DNA of 6,814 bases from an uncultured Coriobacteriaceae bacterium (GCA_902766805.1 CACXFF010000329.1:1-6814); one strand, 5' to 3'. Positions 1 to 6,025 are shown, numbered from the stretch's first letter. Program-made: numbers and translations. The notes: generated by a model not told the origin, from the sequence alone.

Positions 1-48
1 GCCCGCGTGGCGCCTGCCTTTGCCGGGAAGGGAGGTGAGCTCGCATGA
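1..48 (+). CDS. gatA: probable 3' end of gatA (amidotransferase subunit A), partial
   Basis: Frame 1 is open from the first base and reads ARVAPAFAGKGGELA before a TGA at 46-48. That stop overlaps the gatB start as ATGA, the classic arrangement for translational coupling in gat operons. The RVA-AF pattern resembles the last helix of GatA, which commonly contains an 'RVAxAFE'-like stretch. GatA is the amidase-signature glutaminase that makes the ammonia used by GatB. Only 15 codons are visible and none of the catalytic Ser-cisSer-Lys triad is present, so the identification rests on the overlap, the position directly upstream of gatB and the short C-terminal resemblance. Another upstream gene remains possible. 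Confidence 0.6.
   Translation, partial: ARVAPAFAGKGGELA
31..38 (+). promoter_or_regulatory. ribosome binding site of gatB
   Basis: GGAGGTGA matches the anti-SD well and lies 6 nt before the ATG at 45. It sits inside the last codons of the presumed gatA, which supports 45 as the gatB start and coupled translation. Confidence 0.8.
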
Positions 49-1553
49 AGCAGCTTGCCGAAGTGCTCCGTGACTGGGAGGCCGTGATTGGCCTGGAGGT
101 CCACGCGGAGCTCACCACGCTCAACACCAAGATGTTCTGCGGCTGCAAGCTCAGTCACGACGACGAGCCCAATGCCAACGTTTGCCCCGTCTGCTTGGGC
201 ATGCCGGGCGCGTTGCCAGTGCCGAACGCCGACGCGATACGCGCCATCGTCAAGGCGGGCCTCGCCACCAACTGCGAGATCCAGCAGCGCTCGCTGTTCT
301 ACCGCAAGCACTACTTCTATCCCGACATGGCCAAGAACTTCCAGACCACGCAGGGGCCAGTCGCGTTCTGCATGCACGGACGGCTGGACCTGGACGTGCG
401 TGGCGAGGGCGCTGCCGAGCGCGTGGACGACGCGGTGGACAAGGCGCCGGACGGCAGCTACGAGACCTCCGTGCGCATCCTGCGCATCCACATGGAGGAA
501 GACGCCGCCAAGATGGTGCACGTGGGCGGCGAAGAGGGGCGCATCGGCGGAGCGAGCGAGTCGCTCATCGACTACAACCGTTGCGGGACCCCGCTCATCG
601 AGCTCGTGACCGAGCCCGACCTGCGCACGCCCGAGGAGGCGCGCCTCTTCATGGAGAAGCTGCGCCGCATCTACCTGGCCATCGGCATCTCGGACTGTTC
701 GTTGGAGAGCGGCTCGATGCGCTGCGACGGCAACGTGTCGCTGCGCCGGCGGGGCAGCACCGAGCTGGGCACCAAAACCGAGATGAAGAACCTCAACTCG
801 TTCAAGAGCCTGCACGACGCCCTGGAGTACGAGATCTGCCGCCAGGCAGAGGTGCTGGAGACGGGCGGCACCGTGTACCAGGAGACGCGTCATTGGGAGC
901 CGTCGCGCCGCCGCACCGTGATGATGCGCCGCAAGGAGACGGCCGACGACTACCGCCTCTTCCCCGACCCCGACCTGGCGCCGTTCGACCTGTCGCGGGA
1001 CTTCGTGGACTCGGTGCGCGCCGAGCTGCCCGAGCTGCCGGACGCCCGTGCCACGCGCTACGCGCAGGAGCTGGGGCTCAAGCAGGCGGATGCCGAGCAG
1101 TTGGCGGGCGAGCCTGCCACGGCGAGCTTCTTCGACGAGGCGCTCGCGCTGGCGGGCGTGGGCGTGGCGCGCGCGGTGGCCAACGTGTGCGTGAACATGG
1201 TGCCGGCCTACCCGGGGGCCCTGCCCGCGCAGGCCGCGGCGTTGGCACGGCTGCTGGCCGAAGACGCGCTCACGGCGTCGCAAGCGCGCGAGGTGCTCGA
1301 GGCCGTGAGCGCCACGGGCGAGGACGCGCTGGCCTACGTGGAGGCGCATGGCCTGCGCCAGTCCACGGACGCCGCTGCGCTGCAGGCCACGGTCGACGAG
1401 GTGCTCGCACGCTGCACGGACCAGGTGCGGCAGTACCGCGAGGGCAACAAGAAGGTCGTGGGCTTCCTGGTGGGGCAGTGCATGAAGGCTTCGCGCGGCC
1501 AGGGCAATCCCAAGCTGTTCAACCAGCTGCTCACCGCGACGTTGGAAGGGTAG
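45..1553 (+). CDS. gatB: Asp-tRNA(Asn)/Glu-tRNA(Gln) amidotransferase subunit B (GatB)
   Basis: GatB is the tRNA-binding and kinase subunit of the cytoplasmic GatCAB complex. It activates the side-chain carboxylate of Glu-tRNA(Gln) or Asp-tRNA(Asn) with ATP and amidates it with ammonia channelled from GatA. The protein opens with the family block VIGLEVHAEL (residues 14-23). A four-cysteine set follows (C32, C34, C47, C50, in FCGC and CPVC), the kind that binds zinc in known GatBs. Then come HYFYPDM (89-95), RIHMEEDAAKMVH (147-159), the SLIDYNRCGTPLIE block (173-186) and TEMKNLNSF (245-253). The C-terminal 150 residues form the helical and YqeY-like tail, ending with VGFLVGQ..KA...NPKLFNQLL. 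The length of 502 residues is slightly above the usual 475-490, partly because of an acidic insertion around residues 119-141. The start is fixed by the SD at 31-38 and the ATGA overlap. The next gene begins 4 nt after the stop. Confidence 0.97.
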   Translation: MKQLAEVLRDWEAVIGLEVHAELTTLNTKMFCGCKLSHDDEPNANVCPVCLGMPGALPVPNADAIRAIVKAGLATNCEIQQRSLFYRKHYFYPDMAKNFQTTQGPVAFCMHGRLDLDVRGEGAAERVDDAVDKAPDGSYETSVRILRIHMEEDAAKMVHVGGEEGRIGGASESLIDYNRCGTPLIELVTEPDLRTPEEARLFMEKLRRIYLAIGISDCSLESGSMRCDGNVSLRRRGSTELGTKTEMKNLNSFKSLHDALEYEICRQAEVLETGGTVYQETRHWEPSRRRTVMMRRKETADDYRLFPDPDLAPFDLSRDFVDSVRAELPELPDARATRYAQELGLKQADAEQLAGEPATASFFDEALALAGVGVARAVANVCVNMVPAYPGALPAQAAALARLLAEDALTASQAREVLEAVSATGEDALAYVEAHGLRQSTDAAALQATVDEVLARCTDQVRQYREGNKKVVGFLVGQCMKASRGQGNPKLFNQLLTATLEG

Positions 1554-1557
1554 GGCC

Positions 1558-2037
1558 ATGCCGGGCAAACGTGATGACGCCATCAGTTGGGACGAGTTCT
1601 TCATGCGCGTGGCCTGGGCCGCGGCGTTGCGTTCCAAAGACCCCAACACGCAGGTGGGCGCCTGCATCGCCGGTCCAGACCACCGGATCTTGTCGGTGGG
1701 CTACAACGGCACGCCGTCGGCGATGGATGACGACGAGTTCCCTTGGGACACGTCGGAGGACCCGTTGCGCGACAAGCACAACTACGTGATCCATGCCGAG
1801 GCCAACGCGATCCTCAACTACCGCGGCAGCTTGCGCGACCTGGCTGGCGCCACGGTCTACGTGACGCTGTTCCCTTGCCAAGAGTGCGCCAAGACGCTGG
1901 CGCAGGCGGGCATCGGGGAGGTCGTGTACCTGGACGACAAGTACGACGGCACCGAGGGCAACCTCATCTCCAAAAGCGTGCTCGAGCGCTGTGGCGTGCG
2001 CACGCGCCAGCTGCAGCTCCCGCATCCGTTGGACTAG
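1558..2037 (+). CDS. deoxycytidylate (dCMP) deaminase
   Basis: This cytosolic zinc enzyme of the cytidine deaminase superfamily should convert dCMP to dUMP, the substrate of thymidylate synthase. The zinc site is complete: HAE at 79-81 (His79 ligand, Glu81 proton shuttle) and PCQEC at 106-110 (Cys107 and Cys110 ligands). The wording around these motifs is that of dCMP deaminases rather than tRNA adenosine or free cytidine deaminases: GYNGTP (48-53), a conserved NAI after HAE, FPC..CAK.L.QAGI (105-119), and a downstream DDKY (126-129) as in the eukaryotic and phage enzymes. The length of 159 residues is normal for the family, and the bacterial relative is often called ComEB. The ATG lies 4 nt after the gatB stop with GGAAGGG (1544-1550) inside the gatB end, so co-transcription and coupling are likely. 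Family assignment is firm; whether dCTP/dTTP regulate it allosterically is not decided here. Confidence 0.93.
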   Translation: MPGKRDDAISWDEFFMRVAWAAALRSKDPNTQVGACIAGPDHRILSVGYNGTPSAMDDDEFPWDTSEDPLRDKHNYVIHAEANAILNYRGSLRDLAGATVYVTLFPCQECAKTLAQAGIGEVVYLDDKYDGTEGNLISKSVLERCGVRTRQLQLPHPLD

Positions 2038-2038
2038 A

Positions 2039-2111
2039 CGCGCGACAGGACGGGTCGTTGTTACCGTAGAGCCTTCGGCTTGCGGGTAACAACGGTCCGT
2101 CGCTGTGCGCG
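2039..2111 (+). terminator. long imperfect palindrome / hairpin after the dCMP deaminase gene
   Basis: Starting 1 nt after the deaminase stop, the arms GACGGGTCGTTGTTACC (2049-2065) and GGTAACAACGGTCCGTC (2085-2101) pair over 17 positions, two of them G-U. Outward, with single-base bulges at 2102 and 2044, nine more pairs extend it to 2039/2111. Inward, AGCC/GGCT (2070-2073, 2077-2080) closes a TTC triloop. About 33 pairs are possible in 73 nt. There is no T-tract on either side, so it is not a textbook intrinsic terminator. It could be a U-tract-less terminator, an mRNA 3'-end protector, a repeated extragenic palindrome or an operator. The structure is certain; the role is inferred from its position. 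Confidence 0.5.
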
Positions 2112-2128
2112 CGGGCGGAGGCGGGCGC

Positions 2129-2134
2129 TACAAT
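2129..2134 (+). promoter_or_regulatory. candidate -10 box for the HEYGH membrane protein gene
   Basis: TACAAT matches TATAAT at five of six positions and stands out in a very GC-rich stretch. It lies 33 nt before the ATG at 2168, giving a leader of roughly 27 nt if transcription starts near 2141. No convincing -35 hexamer is present 16-18 nt upstream, where the sequence is GC-rich and merges into the right arm of the palindrome. An activator or a weak promoter is possible. Confidence 0.45.
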
Positions 2135-2155
2135 CGTGGCTCGGAAACGCGTGGG

Positions 2156-2160
2156 GGAGG
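2156..2160 (+). promoter_or_regulatory. ribosome binding site selecting the start at 2168
   Basis: GGAGG inside a G-rich run (2153-2163) is 7 nt from the ATG at 2168. An in-frame GTG at 2105 lies upstream, but it falls inside the palindrome and before the TACAAT box, so 2168 is the better start. Confidence 0.7.
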
Positions 2161-2167
2161 GGGCGAC

Positions 2168-2620
2168 ATGAGGGTGCGAGGCGTTGCCTTCTGGGCCGTG
2201 CAACTGACCTGGGGTTTGCCGCAGACGCTCGTGGGCGCCGTGCTCTGCCTCGCGCAGGGGCGTGCGCCGCGCCACCTGTTCCATGCCGCTTGCGCGACCG
2301 AATGGCGTGCCAAGGCGGGGCTGTCGCTCGGGGGTTTCGTCTTTGTGCCGCGCGCCGATCAGGGCGAGGGGGACGCCTACGAGCTCCCGGACTCTCCCAA
2401 ACGGCGCCTGCTGGTCCACGAGTACGGGCACTGCGTGCAGTCGTTGATCCTGGGGCCCTTCTACCTGCCCTTGGTAGTGCTGCCGTCGCTGCTGTGGGCT
2501 GGCATGCCTGCGGCCAGGCGCTACCGCGCGCAACACGCGGTGAGCTACTACGACCGCTATCCCGAGTCTTGGGCCAACAGCCTGGCCGCCTGGGCGACCG
2601 GCGAGCGTCCGCCTGCATAG
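2168..2620 (+). CDS. small membrane protein with HEYGH zinc-metalloprotease-like motif, function unknown
   Basis: This is a 150-residue protein of unknown function. It has a hydrophobic segment near the N terminus (about 7-30, after MRVR) and a second one at about 91-111 (SLILGPFYLPLVVLPSLLW). Directly before the second segment is VHEYGHCVQS (83-92), an HExxH motif (His84, Glu85, His88) of the type that binds catalytic zinc. Downstream is YYDRYPESWAN (127-137), a short conserved-looking block that could supply a third ligand (Asp129 or Glu133). I recall similar small hypothetical proteins with HE[YF]GHxxQS and a YPExWAN-like tail in several bacterial phyla, but no established function. It appears to be expressed alone: the palindrome lies upstream and the next gene converges on it. 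The protein lacks the size and PDZ domain of S2P/RseP proteases, so proteolysis is only a possibility. Confidence 0.8.
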   Translation: MRVRGVAFWAVQLTWGLPQTLVGAVLCLAQGRAPRHLFHAACATEWRAKAGLSLGGFVFVPRADQGEGDAYELPDSPKRRLLVHEYGHCVQSLILGPFYLPLVVLPSLLWAGMPAARRYRAQHAVSYYDRYPESWANSLAAWATGERPPA

Positions 2621-2852
2621 CACCATGCGAGGCCGGTCTGCACGCTGCCGCGCTCGTGGCGGCGAAGCATCCGCCCTTTCTCGGCCCGGGTGGAGCTGTC
2701 CCGACCCTCTGCGCCATCGTCCACGAGGTCGTTCCCGATCGCCCAAACTTGGTGTGGACCCCTCTCGGGGGCTTGGCAGGCTGTCACCCCTGCCCCAGGA
2801 CCCCGACGCCACTATCGAGAATCCCAAAGCCCAAAAGCCCCATGCCGTGACC
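2621..2852. other. convergent intergenic region without a supportable gene
   Basis: These 232 bp separate two genes that run toward each other. I see no coding region with family similarity and no strong terminator. Weak elements are a 5-bp GCCGC/GCGGC hairpin (2647-2663) after the rightward gene, a 6-bp GGCAGG/CCTGCC hairpin (2775-2794), and the run CCCAAAGCCCAAAAGCCCC (2823-2841). On the minus strand that run reads as two short T-runs just after the U32 gene. None has a proper stem plus T-tract, so termination here may be Rho-dependent or rely on poor hairpins. Confidence 0.5.
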
Positions 2853-4010
2853 TCACGCGAAGAGCAGGTCCAGCGGCTGCACGGGGAAGGGGAGAGCGAG
2901 CTCTGCCTGAGCTTGGTTGCGCAGCTCGGCGCCGTCGAGCAACACGCGGCGTACGGGCTGGCCGGGGGAGAGCAGGGTGAGTGTTTGGCCGTTGTGGGCG
3001 GAGTTGCGACCCTCTACCGTGGCCAAGAAGCCCTGGCCGGAGGGCCGGGAGGCGCTCACGACGCCCACGAGCGTGCGGTCGCGCACATACTCCACGCGTC
3101 CGGGGTTCTGGGTGGGCTGGCCAAAGAGGAAGCCTTCCGAGAAGGGCCGGTGGCTCGTGGCGTCCAGCTCCGCGCGCCAAGGCCCCGCGGGTTCGCCGTC
3201 GAGCACGTGCCGGTAGGCGTTCGTGACCACCGCCACGTACGCCACGCCCTTGTTGCGTCCCTCGAGCTTGAGGGAGTCCACGCCGGCCGCTGCCAGCTCG
3301 TCCAGGCGATCGATGAGGCACAAGTCGTTGGACGAGAGCAGGTACGTGCCCTGGGCGTCCTGCTCCACGGGCAGCGGGCGCTCGGGGGTGCGGTCCTCCA
3401 CCAGCCGCCAGCCCCAGCGGCAGGGCTGCGCGCAGGACCCGTCGGCAGCGCTGCGCGTGCCGCCCGTCATCTCGGCCGACAGCAGGCAGCGACCCGAGTA
3501 GGCCACACAGAGCGAACCGTGGACGAACGCCTCCAGCTCCACGGCGTCTCCGACCTGCGCCCTCAGCGCGGCGACCTGCGCCAGGGTCATCTCGCGGGCG
3601 AGCACGATGCGCGTGGCTCCCAAGCCCGCGTAGGCGAGGGCGGCCGCGGCGTTGGTCACGCTGGCTTGGGTGGACACGTGCAGCGCCACCCGCGGCGCGT
3701 GCTCGCGCGCGAGCGCCAGGGCTCCCAGGTCGGCCACGATGAGCGCGTCGACGCCCAGGCCATCCAAGAAGCGCAGGTAGCTCGGCAGGTCGGCCAGGTC
3801 GTGGTCGTACATGAGGGTGTTGAGCGTCACGTGGACCGCCACGTCGTGCTCGTGGGCGTAGGCCACGGCCTGCTCCAGCTCCTCAGCCGAGAAGTTGTGC
3901 GCCCGCGCGCGCATGCCCCAGCGCGTACCCGCCAGGTACACCGCGTCGGCGCCGAAGTGAACGGCTGCCTTGAGCTGCTCCATGCCGCCTGCCGGGGCCA
4001 AAAGCTCCAT
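2853..4010 (-). CDS. U32 family protein, probable tRNA U34 hydroxylation enzyme (TrhP/YrrO-like)
   Basis: The protein starts MELLAPAGGMEQLKAAVHFG with GADAVYLAG (20-28), the TIM-barrel opening of U32 'collagenase-like' proteins. The PROSITE-type U32 signature is intact at 160-178: Glu160, Phe162, Gly165, Cys168, Gly173, Cys175, Ser178. GSCAQPCRW follows (191-199), then SSNDLCLIDRLDEL (226-239) and DSLKLEGR (245-252). Cys168, Cys175, Cys193 (or Cys197) and Cys231 have nearly the same spacing as the four 4Fe-4S ligands described for UbiU, so an iron-sulfur cluster is likely. The small C-terminal beta domain after about residue 300 is kept. Members of this shape (YegQ/TrhP in E. coli, YrrO/TrhP2 in B. 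subtilis) take part in prephenate-dependent 5-hydroxyuridine formation at tRNA position 34, a better guess than the historical 'peptidase' label. GGAGG (4017-4021 on the minus strand) is 6 nt from the ATG. It lies 92 nt behind the DUF2130 gene, possibly in one operon. Confidence 0.88.
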   Translation of the reverse strand: MELLAPAGGMEQLKAAVHFGADAVYLAGTRWGMRARAHNFSAEELEQAVAYAHEHDVAVHVTLNTLMYDHDLADLPSYLRFLDGLGVDALIVADLGALALAREHAPRVALHVSTQASVTNAAAALAYAGLGATRIVLAREMTLAQVAALRAQVGDAVELEAFVHGSLCVAYSGRCLLSAEMTGGTRSAADGSCAQPCRWGWRLVEDRTPERPLPVEQDAQGTYLLSSNDLCLIDRLDELAAAGVDSLKLEGRNKGVAYVAVVTNAYRHVLDGEPAGPWRAELDATSHRPFSEGFLFGQPTQNPGRVEYVRDRTLVGVVSASRPSGQGFLATVEGRNSAHNGQTLTLLSPGQPVRRVLLDGAELRNQAQAELALPFPVQPLDLLFA

Positions 4011-4057
4011 GGGTCTCCTCCCTCATGCTCGTCTCGCCGCCAAGGGGCACCGAGGGT

Positions 4058-4073
4058 CGGCCGCGCACGGCCG
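4058..4073 (-). other. GC hairpin between the DUF2130 and U32 genes
   Basis: CGGCCG-CGCA-CGGCCG forms a 6-bp all-GC stem with a 4-nt loop in the 92-nt gap between two genes transcribed leftward. No T-run follows on the minus strand. It could modulate read-through or mRNA stability between the genes, but such a short stem can arise by chance in GC-rich DNA. Confidence 0.25.
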
Positions 4074-4102
4074 CGCGTCCCCCGGCGCACCTTCCTGCGC
4101 GC

Positions 4103-5878
4103 TTACTTCGGGTCCGGCGCCTCCACGGCATCCGGCGCTTGGGCATCGTCCATCACGCCCTCGTCCGCGTCGCCGCCCTGCGCGCCGTCGGTCAACGCGC
4201 GCTCTGCCTTGCGCTCCTCCGCCAGCTCGGCAAAGCGCTCGCGGAGCATGGGCGCGTCGCGCGTGAGGCGCTTGATGGTGAGGGCCTCGCTCTTGTTGTT
4301 GGCGGCGTTCAGGTGCTTCTCGGTGATGCGGAACGACTCCTTGACCTTCTCCAGGTTGGCGATGGCGCGGTCGATCTGCTCGATGGCGTCGGCGAACTTG
4401 CGCGACGCCTGCTCGGTGTTGCGCGCGAAGCCCACCTTGAACTTGTCCAGCTCCGACTCAAAGTTGGTGATGTCGATGGACTCCTGGCGTGCGCGGTTGA
4501 GCTCGGCGCGCAGCGCGTCGTTGCGCTGTGCCATGTTGCGCAGCAGGGTGATGAGCGGGATGAAGAACTGCGGACGGATCACGTACATCTTGTCGTACTT
4601 CCACGACAGGTCGACGATGCCCTGGTTGTAGAGCGTGCTCTCCGGCTCGAGGGTGGAGACGAGCACCGCGTACTCGCAGCCCTTCTTGCGCCGGTCCGCG
4701 TCGAGCTTCTTGAGGTGCGACTCGTTGCTGCGGTGGTGCGTGGCCTGCTCCTCCTCGTTCTTCATCTCGAACATGATGGAGATGAGCTCGTCGCCGTCCT
4801 CCCCGAAGTCACGGAAGATGTAGTCGCCCTTGGTGCCCTCCACCGTCTCGTTGTCCTTGTGGAACTCGGCGCGCGCGAAGCCGACCATGCGCAGCTTCTC
4901 GAACTCGGCCTCGCAGTGCTGCTCGAGCGACTCGCCGATGAGCTTGGTGTTGAGCTTGGCGCGCATGTCGCGGATGCGGGCGATCTCGTCGTCCTTCATG
5001 GCGACGATCTCCTTCAGGCTCTGCTCGCTCGCGGTCTTCTGCTGCTCGAGCTGGATGGCGAGCTGCTCGCTGTCCTTGCGGGCGAGCTGGGCCGCGTGCA
5101 GCGCCTCGTCGCGCTCGCGCTCCACGCTGTGCAGGGCCTCCTCGCGCTCGCGCTCGACCTGCGCGGTGGCCTGCGCCACGGCGAGCTCCTGGCGCGTGGC
5201 TGCCGCCTGCTCGGTCGCCTGAATCTGCTGCGTGAGGCTCGCGATGCGGGCGTCCTTCTCGCTCACGGCCTGGGCGACCTGCAGCTGGTTGGCCTGCTCG
5301 GTCGCGGCCAGCTGTGCGCGCAGCTGCAGCAGCTCCTCACGGGCCTGCGCGGTGGCCTGGCTCACCGCGAGCTCCTGTTCCTGCCTGAGCGCGGCGATCT
5401 GGGCCCGCAGCTCCTGCTCCTGTTGGCGGGCACGCGCCGCGGCGTTGTCGAGCTCCAGCTGCTGCTCGCGCTGCTGTGCCTCGAGCTGGGCGCGCAGGGC
5501 CTGGGCCTCGTGTGTGGCATCGGCGCAGGCGTTGTCGATGGCGAGCTGGCGCTCCTGTGCCGACGCCTCGAGCTGGGCGCTGAGCTTGGCGATGCGCTCG
5601 TCCTGTGCCGCGGCCGCCCGGGCTGCCTGTGCCTGCTGCTCCTGGGCCTGCGCCTGCGCTTGGTCGCGGGCCTCCTGGGCACGGGCACGCTCCTCGGCGC
5701 GGGTCTGGGCGATGGCGGCCTCCACCGCGCTCTTGCGCTCGGCCTCGAGTGCGGTCGCCTGCTGCTGCACGGCGCGCGCGAACTCCTTGTCGCGCACCTG
5801 CGCCACGATGCTCGCGAAATGCGACTCGTCCTCTTCGAAGATCTGCCCGCAGTGGGGGCACCGGATGGAGAACGCCAT
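4103..5878 (-). CDS. DUF2130 protein: CxxC motif, long coiled coil and PD-(D/E)XK-like domain
   Basis: This 591-residue protein is recognisable as a DUF2130 family member. It opens with IRCPHCGQIFEEDE (5-18), a half zinc ribbon (Cys7, Cys10). Residues about 25-310 are Ala/Gln/Glu/Arg-rich and predicted to be helical coiled coil, including four 29-residue repeats (about 111-226). The conserved domain runs from about 310 to 540: KLIGESLEQHCEAEFEKLR (312-330), KGDYIFRD (350-357), IMFEMKNE (368-375), then DADRRKKGCEYAVLVSTLE (393-411). Glu319, Asp352 and Glu371-x-Lys373 fit the PD-(D/E)XK nuclease pattern, a superfamily in which DUF2130 has been placed. The tail (565-591) is acidic and disordered-looking. 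Cytosolic, as no signal or membrane segment is seen. Biological role unknown; a DNA-processing job is inferred only. The start at 5878 rests on the SD (5885-5891) and the CxxC beginning; an in-frame GTG at 6025 adds 49 unfamily-like residues. The coiled coil seems longer than in typical members. Confidence 0.88.
   Translation of the reverse strand: MAFSIRCPHCGQIFEEDESHFASIVAQVRDKEFARAVQQQATALEAERKSAVEAAIAQTRAEERARAQEARDQAQAQAQEQQAQAARAAAAQDERIAKLSAQLEASAQERQLAIDNACADATHEAQALRAQLEAQQREQQLELDNAAARARQQEQELRAQIAALRQEQELAVSQATAQAREELLQLRAQLAATEQANQLQVAQAVSEKDARIASLTQQIQATEQAAATRQELAVAQATAQVEREREEALHSVERERDEALHAAQLARKDSEQLAIQLEQQKTASEQSLKEIVAMKDDEIARIRDMRAKLNTKLIGESLEQHCEAEFEKLRMVGFARAEFHKDNETVEGTKGDYIFRDFGEDGDELISIMFEMKNEEEQATHHRSNESHLKKLDADRRKKGCEYAVLVSTLEPESTLYNQGIVDLSWKYDKMYVIRPQFFIPLITLLRNMAQRNDALRAELNRARQESIDITNFESELDKFKVGFARNTEQASRKFADAIEQIDRAIANLEKVKESFRITEKHLNAANNKSEALTIKRLTRDAPMLRERFAELAEERKAERALTDGAQGGDADEGVMDDAQAPDAVEAPDPK
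5201..5548 (-). repeat. four tandem 87-bp (29-residue) degenerate repeats in the coiled coil
   Basis: In the DUF2130 protein, blocks beginning at residues 111, 140, 169 and 198 align without gaps: QLAIDNA, QLELDNA, ELAVSQA and QLQVAQA. Each is followed 17 residues later by LRAQL, LRAQI, LRAQL and LTQQI. A related block, ELAVAQATAQ, recurs at 231-240, 33 residues after the fourth, and nearly repeats ELAVSQATAQ at 169-178. The DNA is diverged, so this looks like old internal duplication in the gene rather than a recent tandem array. Confidence 0.7.
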
Positions 5879-5884
5879 GACTTG

Positions 5885-5891
5885 CTCCTTT
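5885..5891 (-). promoter_or_regulatory. ribosome binding site of the DUF2130 gene
   Basis: On the minus strand AAAGGAG stands 6 nt before the ATG at 5878. This decides the start in favour of the 591-residue form over the longer reading frame that begins with a GTG at 6025. Confidence 0.8.
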
Positions 5892-5909
5892 CGTCTGACT
5901 GTGGGACCT

Positions 5910-5937
5910 ATCCTACGCGAGGGGTCGGACAAAAAAC
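5910..5937 (-). promoter_or_regulatory. candidate promoter of the DUF2130 gene
   Basis: On the minus strand TAGGAT (5915-5910) matches the -10 consensus at four of six positions. It is preceded, with a 15-16 nt spacer, by a T-rich stretch (CGTTTTTT) that could act as a poor -35 or UP-like element. The predicted start near 5903 gives a leader of about 25 nt. The position, just past the asnS terminator, makes a promoter here likely even if the exact boxes are uncertain. Confidence 0.35.
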
Positions 5938-6025
5938 GTTTACGCTGTTCTACGCGGCCCCGGAGCTCTCCATCGTTCCTCCACACTTGCGCGCACAGCC
6001 GCTCGATATACGGCCTCCTGCGCAC

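Noticed and set aside
2056..2094. Palindrome CGTTGTTACC/GGTAACAACG considered as an integron attC site
   Set aside because: The GTTRRRY and RYYYAAC core sites of attC do not fit in the right order, and there is no cassette-like gene arrangement or integrase in the window.
2557..2787. Leftward 76-codon reading frame in the convergent gap
   Set aside because: It begins with GTG, overlaps the end of the HEYGH gene antisense, shows no recognisable family and is typical of spurious open frames in GC-rich DNA.
2846..2857. CGTGACCTCACG palindrome overlapping the stop of the U32 gene, considered as a terminator stem
   Set aside because: Only four pairs with a 4-nt loop, and the T-runs on the minus strand are 10 or more nt away and interrupted, so it does not make a credible terminator.
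5950..5973. Tiny leftward ORF MESSGAA with GGAGG 4 nt upstream, a possible leader peptide before the DUF2130 gene
   Set aside because: Seven codons with tight SD spacing can occur by chance, it lies upstream of the likely promoter, and no attenuator structure follows it.
5879..6025. In-frame upstream extension of the DUF2130 gene to a GTG at 6025 (49 extra residues)
   Set aside because: The extension is Arg-rich, resembles no family N terminus and runs through the putative promoter, whereas the ATG at 5878 has a good SD and opens directly into the CPHC motif.
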